DNA from: Sphingobacteriales bacterium 46-32
GTDB taxonomy: Bacteria > Bacteroidota > Bacteroidia > Chitinophagales > Chitinophagaceae
DNA: 64,000 nucleotides
Assembly (NCBI GenBank): GCA_001898485.1
Contig: MKTY01000027.1
Span: 398,640-462,639, forward strand
Direction of reading: 5' to 3'
Shown: positions 9,057 to 17,300 of the stretch, piece after piece
Numbering within the stretch: the stretch's first letter is position 1
How the letters are laid out: every line of letters starts with the position of its first letter
The notes under the pieces: model-generated
What the model saw: only the letters and a program-made list of their open reading frames with translations
What the model was told of the DNA's origin: nothing
The model's database searches: none
Position numbers and translations under genes: made by a program

Positions 9057-11786
9057 ATGAATCGACTGCGCAAATTTAGTTTAAAATTTTTTTTATTCAG
9101 GGCCATGTTTGGCCTCTGCTTTTTTATAGTAACGTGGAAATCAAACGCACAGCGTATATCTAACCGGGAATTTGACAGACCTTTAACAGGTAAGGCTACC
9201 GATACGGTACCTCCTGCACGCCCCCCTGTTACCAGCCCGATCCGCATCGAATCTACCGACACCTCCGTTGTTGCGGGCTCCGATTCTACCCGGTTTATCA
9301 AAACCGATACATTCTCGCTCCGTTTTTCGAAAGATACACTTTCTGCACCGGTTAATTACTATGCCGAAGATTCGGTAGTCGTACATATCCGGAAAAAGAA
9401 AATCACCATGTATGGCAAAACCAAAACGGAATACCAGGATGTAAACCTGCAGGGGCCCTGGGTGGAAATAGACCAGGAAACCCAGCTCATCACCGCACGC
9501 AATCAAAAAGACAGTGCAGGTACTGTACTCGAAGAGGCGCAGTTAACACAAGCTGATCAGACATTTATCAGCGATACCATCCAATTTAATTTTAAGTCGC
9601 AAAAGGGTATTGCGTACAACACCATTACCCAGCAAAGTGAATTTTTTGTGGGCGGCGGTGTTGCCAAAAAAGTAAGCGAGGATGTGACTTTTATTTCACG
9701 CGGACGTTTTACTACCTGCAATCTCGACCATCCGCATTTTGCCTTTATGGCTAATAAACTCAAGGTGATCAACAAAAAGATGGCAGTATCGGGGCCGGTA
9801 CATCCCGAATTTGAAGGGGTGCCCGTTCCTATCTACCTGCCGTTTGGCCTCTTCCCTTTATCATCCGGTCGCCACTCCGGCATGCTCCCTCCCCAGTTTG
9901 CCACCAACGACCAGATGGGGCTTGGACTCGAAGGCCTGGGGTATTATAAAGTCATCAACGATTACTGGGATGCCAAGCTGTATGGTAATATATATTCCTA
10001 CGGCAGCTGGTCGGCCAATATCAACCCCACCTATTACCGCCGTTATCGCTACCGCGGCGCCTTCAACTTTGGCCTGCAGAAAACCAAACGCAACTTTAAG
10101 GGCGATCCTGATTATACGCCTATCAACAGCTATACACTGAGCTGGAACCACAGCATGGACCAGAAAGCCAGACCCGGCGTAACCTTCTCGGCCAACGTTA
10201 ATGCCAGTTCCACCCGCTATAATCAAAACGTACCCAATAGCCCCCAGCTCAATTTCCAGAACCTGATGGGCTCTTCGATCACTTATTCAAAGACCTGGGT
10301 CGACAAACCCTATAACCTTACCATAAGTGCCAACCACTCGCAAAACAACTATAACCGTCTTGTCAATATAGCTCTGCCCGATATGGGTTTTACGGTAAGT
10401 ACGCTGTATCCCTTCCAGAAGAAGGATTTTGCCGGATCCAAAAAATGGTATGAGCAGCTGGGTATTGCCTACAATGGCAACTTCCGCAACTCTGTTTCTT
10501 TTTATGATACGGCATTCAAACTGCGTAACCTGCTCGATACCCTGCAGTGGGGAGCCCAGCACAATGTACCCATTACCCTTTCTTTGCCTCCCATTCTCGG
10601 TGGCGCCATTGTAGTATCACCCAGCGTGAGCTACTCGCAGGTATGGATATCGCAGACTTTCGAGCGACGCTGGAACGCTGCCGCGCAGAAACTGGATACA
10701 GTAGTGAATAAGGGTTTCTTTATGGATCAGCAGGCCAGCTTTGGTCTCAGCTTCAACACGGCCATGTTTGGTACGTTTAATTTTAAGAGAAGCTCCAAAG
10801 TACAGGGCATCCGCCACGTAGTACGTCCATCCATCGGCCTCAACTACCGCCCCGATCTTTCTTCGAAATATTATTATACTACCCAGATCAATGCCGCCGG
10901 CAACACGCAGCGGTTTTCCAAACTACAGGGCGGCATCTATAGCGGATATTCCGAAGGACGTACCGGGGGCATCTCATTCCAGCTCGATAATAACGTGGAA
11001 ATGAAAATGCGCAGCAAGGACTCTACGGGCAACAGTAAACCCGAAATCGTCCGGCTTATTGAAGGCTTTGGTGTGTCTACCAACTACAACTTCCTGGCCG
11101 ACTCACTCAAACTGTCGCCGTTCAACTTCTATTTCCGTACCAACCTCTTTCAAAAAATCAATATCAACGCCAATGCTATTATGAACCCCTACCAGACCGA
11201 TAGTTTTGGCAACAACATCAACAAATATGCGTGGGAGGCCGGCAAGTTCAAACTGGGACAGATCACCTCAGGCAGTCTTTCTTTCTCCACTACATTTCAG
11301 AGCAAACCCCGCGATGAGGATAAGGATAAAAAGAAAAAGCAGGAGCAGGATCAACTCATGAATGATCCCACCTTTGCCGATGACCGCCAGCGTATGCTCG
11401 ATTATATGCGGCAGAATCCTTCTGAGTTTGTTGACTTCAACATTCCCTGGCAGATATCACTCTCCTACTCGCTTTATTTTGCCCGCCAGATCAAGAGCGA
11501 CTACAGCGGTTATGAGAATGTGGTACGATCAAGCGCCAACTTCAGCGGCAGCTTCAGCCTTACGCCCAAATGGAATTTCACCATGAACGGCTTCTACGAT
11601 TTCGACACCAAAAAGCTGCAGACATTCAGTATGTCGATCAACCGCGAAATGCATTGCTGGCAAATGGCTATCAGCGTAACGCCGATTGGCATCTATCGTT
11701 TCTTTAACGTAACCATCAGTCCCAAGGCAGGTGTATTGCAGGATCTGCGTATCAACAGAACGAGAAGCTTTTTTACCGGCTACTGA
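9057..11786 (+). CDS. lptD: LPS-assembly outer membrane protein LptD (Bacteroidota type)
   Basis: A 909-aa protein. A hydrophobic N-terminal signal (residues 10-31) is followed by a low-complexity Thr/Pro/Ser linker (about 40-85). An OstA-like beta-jellyroll follows at about 100-255 (repeated short strands such as YQDVNLQGPWVEID and GIAYNTITQQSEFFVGGG), then a long beta-barrel with many alternating aromatic strands (for example YYRRYRYRGAFNFGLQ) to the C-terminus. This is the layout of putative LptD proteins of Bacteroidota, which insert LPS into the outer leaflet. The segment PIYLPFGLFPLSSGRHSGML is characteristic of the plug-barrel junction. An OstA-like candidate partner is encoded at 31316-32959. 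Confidence 0.88.
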   Translation: MNRLRKFSLKFFLFRAMFGLCFFIVTWKSNAQRISNREFDRPLTGKATDTVPPARPPVTSPIRIESTDTSVVAGSDSTRFIKTDTFSLRFSKDTLSAPVNYYAEDSVVVHIRKKKITMYGKTKTEYQDVNLQGPWVEIDQETQLITARNQKDSAGTVLEEAQLTQADQTFISDTIQFNFKSQKGIAYNTITQQSEFFVGGGVAKKVSEDVTFISRGRFTTCNLDHPHFAFMANKLKVINKKMAVSGPVHPEFEGVPVPIYLPFGLFPLSSGRHSGMLPPQFATNDQMGLGLEGLGYYKVINDYWDAKLYGNIYSYGSWSANINPTYYRRYRYRGAFNFGLQKTKRNFKGDPDYTPINSYTLSWNHSMDQKARPGVTFSANVNASSTRYNQNVPNSPQLNFQNLMGSSITYSKTWVDKPYNLTISANHSQNNYNRLVNIALPDMGFTVSTLYPFQKKDFAGSKKWYEQLGIAYNGNFRNSVSFYDTAFKLRNLLDTLQWGAQHNVPITLSLPPILGGAIVVSPSVSYSQVWISQTFERRWNAAAQKLDTVVNKGFFMDQQASFGLSFNTAMFGTFNFKRSSKVQGIRHVVRPSIGLNYRPDLSSKYYYTTQINAAGNTQRFSKLQGGIYSGYSEGRTGGISFQLDNNVEMKMRSKDSTGNSKPEIVRLIEGFGVSTNYNFLADSLKLSPFNFYFRTNLFQKININANAIMNPYQTDSFGNNINKYAWEAGKFKLGQITSGSLSFSTTFQSKPRDEDKDKKKKQEQDQLMNDPTFADDRQRMLDYMRQNPSEFVDFNIPWQISLSYSLYFARQIKSDYSGYENVVRSSANFSGSFSLTPKWNFTMNGFYDFDTKKLQTFSMSINREMHCWQMAISVTPIGIYRFFNVTISPKAGVLQDLRINRTRSFFTGY

Positions 11787-11886
11787 GAAGGGTAAAAGGC
11801 AAAAGATGGAAGGTAAAAGGAGTTTTAATTTATACCCTATACCCTTCACGTCACCCTATACCTTTTACCTCTTACCTTCAACCTCC
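11787..11886. repeat. Family D repeats between lptD and plsC
   Basis: AAGGGTAAAAGGCAAAAG words on one side and TATACCCTATACCCTTCACG / CCTTTTACCTCTTACCTTC on the other, opposed in orientation. The last codons of plsC (EVEGKR and its stop) are read from this repeat. It could form a weak bidirectional terminator between the convergent genes. Confidence 0.8.
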
Positions 11887-12602
11887 TCATAGTACGTTTT
11901 CATCTGCTCAAAAATCTCATCCTTCAGTTCTTCCATCGAATAACTACCCACTGGTACGGGTTCGAGGAAATGCATTTCGATACGGGCAGGCCAGTAGTAA
12001 AAAGATTTATTAGGTGGCAGTACTTTGGCCGTATTGAACAATACCGCCGGCATGATGGGGTTGCCGGTATCTGTTGCCAGCTTGAATGCGCCATTATGAA
12101 AATATTGTAAAGCCTCTTTACTGCGATTGCGGGTACCTTCGGGGTAAATACACATGTGCAGTCCCATACTGAGCACTTCTTTCATGCGCACATAACTTTG
12201 CTTACGGCTTTCGTCGCTTTTGCGGTCAACCAGCACACTGCCCAGCCGGTAGATCATTCCAAACAGGGGAATGCTGGCCATTTCTTTTTTGGCGATCGTT
12301 TTATTGGGACCGGGAATAAATGGCGTAGCCAGGGGCACGTCCATAAAGGAGTTGTGATTACATACGACAATATAGCTTTGGCCGCGATCGAAATGTTCTT
12401 TGCCTACGATCCGGATGCGTACGCCGGTCAGGAAAAAATAAACCAGCATCCAGCCACGGGCATAACGCTGAAACACACGGGTGCGTTTAGGTTCAGGACT
12501 GAATTTTGCCGACCAGATCAGCGGATAGGCCACCAGCATGGTCAGCACAAAAATGATAATGGCCCAAACGGCAAATACGCGTCCCAGTATATTCTTTAGC
12601 AT
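11865..12602 (-). CDS. plsC: 1-acyl-sn-glycerol-3-phosphate acyltransferase family protein (PlsC-like)
   Basis: A 245-aa protein starting at ATG 12602; a TTG three codons upstream is the alternative. There is an N-terminal transmembrane helix (about 8-30), then the acyltransferase HX4D motif in CNHNSFMDVPLA, the glycerol-phosphate-binding YPEGTRNRS, and GNPIMPAVLFNT. It probably acylates lysophosphatidic acid to phosphatidic acid at the inner membrane. Residues near the C-terminus (YYEEVEGKR) are encoded by a family D intergenic repeat, so the end of the protein appears to be repeat-derived. It is 54 nt downstream of ung on the same strand. Confidence 0.88.
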   Translation of the reverse strand: MLKNILGRVFAVWAIIIFVLTMLVAYPLIWSAKFSPEPKRTRVFQRYARGWMLVYFFLTGVRIRIVGKEHFDRGQSYIVVCNHNSFMDVPLATPFIPGPNKTIAKKEMASIPLFGMIYRLGSVLVDRKSDESRKQSYVRMKEVLSMGLHMCIYPEGTRNRSKEALQYFHNGAFKLATDTGNPIMPAVLFNTAKVLPPNKSFYYWPARIEMHFLEPVPVGSYSMEELKDEIFEQMKTYYEEVEGKR

Positions 12603-12656
12603 AACAAGCAAAATCAGGATAGGTAAAGATAAATAGCTTTTAATAAGGCAGGGCTG

Positions 12657-13328
12657 TCACAATTGCCAGTCGACGGGGTCAATACCCTGGCTCATGAGCC
12701 AGGCATTGGCCTTGGAGAAATGGCGGCAACCCAGGAAACCATTGTGAGCCGATAAGGGCGATGGGTGAGCCGCTTTCAGGATCAGGTGTTTGTTTTGGTC
12801 GATGAGTACGGCTTTTTCCTGTGCAAACTTACCCCAGAGCATAAAGACCAGGTGTGGCCGTGTATCGCTGATGCGTTTGATAACCGTGTCTGTAAAAGTA
12901 GCCCAGCCTATTTTGGCATGGCTCATGGGCTCCCCTGCCCGCACCGTGAGGCTGGCATTGAGCAAAAATACGCCCTGCTGTGCCCAGTGGGTCAGGTTGC
13001 CATGGCGGGGTATGTTAATACCGATATCTTCTTTCAGTTCTTTAAAAATATTGACCAGCGAAGGTGGTGGCGGTACGCCATCCTGTACCGAAAAGCAGAG
13101 TCCTTGTGCCTGGCCGGGACCATGATACGGGTCCTGACCCAGGATCACGACTTTTACCTGGTCGACCGGTGTGGTATTAAAAGCATTAAAAATGAGTGCG
13201 CCGGGGGGATAAATGGTCTTTTGCTGCGCGCGCTCAGTTTTGAGGTGCAATACAATCTGTTCGAAATAAGGCTTGCTGAATTCGTCCTTAAGCAGGTTTT
13301 TCCAACTTTCTTCAATCTTTACATCCAT
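12657..13328 (-). CDS. ung: Uracil-DNA glycosylase
   Basis: A 223-aa family-1 UDG. Motifs: GQDPYHGPGQAQGL (water-activating Asp), FNAFNTTP, LLNASLTVRAGEP and the minor-groove HPSPLSAHNGFLGCRHF loop. It removes uracil from DNA. I chose the ATG at 13328 (MDVKIEESW) because it gives the usual family length and N-terminus. A longer frame begins at 13379 with an AGGAGG only 1 nt from its ATG, which is too close to be a good ribosome site. Confidence 0.96.
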   Translation of the reverse strand: MDVKIEESWKNLLKDEFSKPYFEQIVLHLKTERAQQKTIYPPGALIFNAFNTTPVDQVKVVILGQDPYHGPGQAQGLCFSVQDGVPPPPSLVNIFKELKEDIGINIPRHGNLTHWAQQGVFLLNASLTVRAGEPMSHAKIGWATFTDTVIKRISDTRPHLVFMLWGKFAQEKAVLIDQNKHLILKAAHPSPLSAHNGFLGCRHFSKANAWLMSQGIDPVDWQL

Positions 13329-13433
13329 ATCAACTGGTAAGGTTTTGGCGGCGTGAAGGTAAGCCAAAGCGGCAGGCATTCCTCCTGTTCATTAATTTTC
13401 ACGCGCTTATTCGCTCGCTTACCGGATTTATGG

Positions 13434-13441
13434 TATATTTG
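13434..13441 (+). promoter_or_regulatory. -7 box for tRNA-Arg
   Basis: TATATTTG, an exact TAnnTTTG match followed by CGG, 20 nt upstream of the mature tRNA 5' end. Confidence 0.6.
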
Positions 13442-13460
13442 CGGCCGGTTTCAAAAACCC

Positions 13461-13534
13461 GGTCCGGTAGCTCAGCTGAATAGAGCAACAGCCTTCTAAG
13501 CTGTGGGTCATTGGTTTGAATCCAATCCGGATCA
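13461..13534 (+). tRNA. tRNA-Arg (anticodon TCT)
   Basis: A 74-nt cloverleaf ending in discriminator A. The acceptor arm GGTCCGG pairs with CCGGATC (one G-U). The anticodon stem is ACAGC/GCTGT with loop CTTCTAA, placing anticodon TCT at 13495-13497. The T loop GGTTTGAATCC is standard. No CCA is encoded. It reads AGA (and possibly AGG). It stands at the left edge of the accessory island, a position often used as an integration site. Confidence 0.96.
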
Positions 13535-13543
13535 CTTAAGTGA

Positions 13544-13580
13544 GGATAACTCCCTGTTATACAGTGGGTTATCCTTTTTA
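13544..13580 (+). terminator. Intrinsic terminator after tRNA-Arg
   Basis: GGATAACTCCCTG and CAGTGGGTTATCC form a 13-bp stem with one mismatch and one G-U around a TTATA loop, followed by TTTTTA. Confidence 0.8.
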
Positions 13581-13615
13581 GTCGAGTAACGTTATACTTC
13601 TGTCAAAATCTTTCG

Positions 13616-13649
13616 ACACCTTAGTATGGCTAACGTGTCTTTATAAGGG
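13616..13649 (+). repeat. Direct repeat copy 1 at the left island edge
   Basis: A 34-bp element containing CTAACGTGTCTTTA; about 26 of 34 positions match 13912-13945. Both copies are preceded at some distance by TTTTAGTCGA. Role unknown; possibly attachment-site remnants. The stretch 13535-13964 has no credible gene. Confidence 0.5.
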
Positions 13650-13822
13650 TACGGTTATATTGAAATATTCCAAGATACAGCCTTGTTTATAATAATGCTA
13701 CCACAAGTGTGGCGTTTAATAATATGAAAATGAATTGAGGTATTAATAGAGATGTTTGCGAGTGGTTCGCAAGGCTTTTCAAAACCGCTACCATCAAATA
13801 GTTCCAGCGGAATCACTAAATA

Positions 13823-13866
13823 AAATGTCGCCCCCTGATTATCATGTAGGGGCGGCATTTTTAGTC
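13823..13866 (-). terminator. Strong hairpin terminator of the defence-like operon
   Basis: AAATGTCGCCCC (13823-13834) pairs with GGGGCGGCATTT (13849-13860), a 12-bp GC-rich stem. It has T-runs on both sides, TTTTTAG on the + strand and TTTTATTT on the minus strand, so it can work in both directions. It lies about 100 nt past the stop of the last operon gene. Confidence 0.75.
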
Positions 13867-13911
13867 GATTTTTTTGTTGTTCCCAACCGCGTTTCATTCA
13901 AAAAGCTGCCA

Positions 13912-13945
13912 ACACTTTACTAAGCCTAACGTATCTTTACAGAGG
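13912..13945 (+). repeat. Direct repeat copy 2 at the left island edge
   Basis: Contains CTAACGTATCTTTA; counterpart of 13616-13649, 296 bp away. Confidence 0.5.
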
Positions 13946-13964
13946 AGAACTGCAATAGTTGTCA

Positions 13965-14342
13965 CTATTCTTTTACCTTGATAAGCCTCCCTAATAAGCC
14001 ATTACATTTATAAATGAATGGAGTTTGCTTTTCTCTTAATAACTCCAGTATCTTAGGCCACATGCCCATCACTACTAAAGACAAATCGAAAAAGTCAGGT
14101 TCTTGTTTAGGGAATTTTATAGCAACCACACGGAAACCGCTTTCAAATAGTATTTCAGTAGCAGGCTCTATACCTTTTCTATGTCTATCAAGTCGTAATA
14201 AGACTGGATTATGTAGGTCACTATCGTTAGTAGAGGTATCATAAAAGGAAACAGTATGTTCTTCAGCCAAATCCAAATTTTGGATCAGGCGTATAGCTTC
14301 TACTAAGCTTTTAGGATGATTCCTGTCAAACAATATCTCCAT
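13965..14342 (-). CDS. VapC45-like PIN-domain protein (putative toxin)
   Basis: A 125-aa protein beginning MEILFDRNHP, the start pattern of PIN-like/VapC45 proteins (first acidic residue Asp6). Further acidic candidates are Asp35, Asp40, Asp42 and Asp52 (LLRLDRHRKG). The C-terminal segment MWPKILELLREKQTPFIY resembles the WPxI...PF region of that family. VapC45-type proteins are presumed RNases neutralised by DUF433 (VapB45) antitoxins. The gene starts 3 nt after the stop of the methylase gene, whose C-terminus is a DUF433 antitoxin, so the two form a fused toxin-antitoxin pair. The family call rests on pattern recognition. Spacing of the second acidic motif is not canonical, so activity is uncertain. 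Confidence 0.7.
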   Translation of the reverse strand: MEILFDRNHPKSLVEAIRLIQNLDLAEEHTVSFYDTSTNDSDLHNPVLLRLDRHRKGIEPATEILFESGFRVVAIKFPKQEPDFFDLSLVVMGMWPKILELLREKQTPFIYKCNGLLGRLIKVKE

Positions 14343-14345
14343 ATA

Positions 14346-17300
14346 TCATTGCATGTATGCTACGGCAGCCATTATTTCTTCTTCAGTAAGATCAAATTCT
14401 GTCTTGATTTTGCCGATAGCTTTAGGATTTTTATTGTATGACGATGCAACAATATCTACCGGAACTTCTTTGTCTACTATTACAGGTTTACCTAAGCCAA
14501 TTTTGGGATCAATAATAACCTTATTGTTTCCTTTAGCAGGCATGAGTCTTTGTGCGACATCATTGGAGAACACAATATCCATGAAGAACTGCGTAATAAA
14601 TTCAATATTAACTTGACTTGAGCCATCTAATGTAACTTTCATATCTCCAAAATCCCAAATAATGTCACGGCCCGAAACATTTAATCTTTCTCTGACATTG
14701 TTGGTTGCAAAAGGATAGATCTTTTTTGTTTTGACATGAAGGTCAGAACGGGCCTGAAGAATTTTCTTCATGCGCAATCCATTTTCTCGCAGGGTACCAA
14801 TTACAACTAGTTCTATTAGCCCATGGAAACTAATTCTTCCTGACGCGACATCACGTGCCTGTTTGATATCGAGTCCTTCGTAGTTTTCTTTGGTGAGCTC
14901 CTTGAACCATGATGTGACTTTCTGGTAGGAAAAACCAGTGATGATAGCAGTCTCGGCTATGCTGTAAATGCCTGTATGCAGACTTAGGTCTATCATATTT
15001 GTTTGAATATTCGGGGTTAAAGATACATTTTCATTAATATTATTCAATTTATTCCAGGCTTCCAGCACCAAACGCCTGGTTCTGTATTCTCCATATTGTC
15101 GTATTTCTTTTTCTTTTAAAACCCGGAAAGTTTCTCCGGGGAAATCCGGACCGTAAACATCTTGCGGGTCTAATATATACTGTAGCTCTTCTGTGGTAAG
15201 ACCGTAAAGTTGAGCATAGATAGCATCTAATTCTGCTTTTAATATAGCCCTGCGATCGTCACTCCATTTAAAGGGTGGTAAAGGGCAACCGGTGTCGTCT
15301 ATTTCACACCATTCGGGCGGAGCCCATTCGTGACCTCCAGTTATCGCTTTGTTCTCATCCCATTGTTGTTGTATTACTTCTTGTAAATCTTCCTCAGCTT
15401 CTTTCCAAACATCGTCAGCGAAAGCTTTGATATCCCATGAAGTGAAAATTAATTCTGAAGAAATTTGAAGAATGCGATACCTACTTTCTTTAGAATACCC
15501 GGCAGACGAAATAACTGGTGTTTGTTTGAGAAGCCCCCAATTAAAGTGTACACCGCTAATTTTTTGACGAACAAAATAATCATATACTAATGAGTTCAGA
15601 TTGGCTACAAGTAAAGAGCCATTCTGCGAGCCATCGAAACCAATACCAGGCGACGACCTTGATGCTAATACTTTTGGAATGACAGCAGCAATGGATGTTC
15701 TTTCGTTTGTTGCATTAGAAATGTCCCTCCATAATACGAAATAGTTTTTTGAATAATCAGGATATTTGGCAAACAATTCGGTACGCAGTTCTGTTTTAGA
15801 ATAGTACCGGACAGAAACTCGATTATGACTATTTTCTTTATCGTGTTCAGATAATTGAACAGCGGAACCATTTTCTATTTCTTCTTTAGTTTGATTTGCA
15901 AACGTAGAAAATCTATGATCCATTTGCCAAAACAATTTGGCTTCATAAATTGGAACAATATGCACCGTTTCATTTCTCAAGTGTGTTAATTCTATTTCCT
16001 TTTGATGATCTCCAAGATCAACAAGTCTTATATAATAAGCGCCCCAAGGGTTGTGATTTTTGTTTTCGTCAATAAACGTTCCAATTTGTTTATAAATCTT
16101 CCTTGATAAATTTGCATCCACACTTGTCCGAAAAACAGGACACGTATTAGTATTCGGATTAAGCTGCATAAAATCACTTTTATACAGATTGAATATTCTT
16201 AAGTTGTCATGTAAATTTTCAATTCTAGTTAAAAAGAATCCAAATTGCGCTTTTCTATTTCCTATATCATATCCGGAAATTGTTAGTAAACAAAACTTGT
16301 ACATCCTATGAACGCTTGGGAAGATCCCTTCTTTATTCTCAAAATCAAAAAGACTGACTAAGCGATTATTTTCAACCATTGTGCCAAAGAACGCCTTATT
16401 ACTATCGTCTGTCGCAATACCGGTAGGTACTATAATGCCTATTCTTCCCTTCACATTTATAAGAGAACTTGATAGTTCAGAGAAAATAGAATAGGTATTA
16501 ATATCACCTATTGCGGTCAGTTTGCATCTTCCACTTTCTCGTAAGAATTTTCCGGTACTATCTGCTGTATGGACTGCATCTTCATATTCTTTATACAATA
16601 CGGGATTTGTTGCAGGCAATGCTTTGATCAATTTAGTGCGAGCTGCAGCATTGGCAGCGCCGGCAACAGTAACATCACGTGTAGCGAAGAACTCCTGTTG
16701 CTGCAGCTTAATTCTTTCCCAAGGCGGGTTTCCTAATACTACATCAAAACCACCTTGCTCAAACACATCTGGGAACTCTAAAGGCCAATGAAAGAATTTG
16801 TGTTCTTCAGATAATGCCAGTGCTTTTCCAATCATTGGACCATAGGCCGCTTCAGGGTTTTGTAAAAATTGTTGTAGACGTTCACTGGTAGGTGCGGCTG
16901 CTACACTTTCCTCCGTGTAGGTGAAAAAGAAAGCGGATGTCCAGATGTTACAAGCACGCCAGTCTTTCCACCACTTAGCATTGCCTCGTAAGCGTTCAAA
17001 TTTTTGTTTCACCTGCCGCACAGATTGTACATTATCCTGCCTGATCTCCTCCAACTCATGATATTCATTACTGAACTCCTCAGTGTCATGGCTTACATCC
17101 TCCGGGTTAAATAAGCTATACTGCTTTGTTTTATTAAAAGCGGTATTATTTTTCTTCAGAGACTTACAAATCTCTTTATCATCACCGGTTACAGGATTGT
17201 ATGCATTATCCGGAATGCCTCTTTGGAGAACAGATAGATCAGTAACACCGACCAGGCTATTACCATTACGTATCTTATGATCGAGAAAGCTAAGCGGTTT

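Noticed and set aside
12657..13379. Longer ung start at 13379 with an AGGAGG
   Set aside because: The spacing to the ATG is only 1 nt and the extra 17 residues are not typical of the family.
13655..13897. 80-aa minus-strand frame after tRNA-Arg
   Set aside because: It runs through a terminator hairpin and has no domain pattern; treated as chance.
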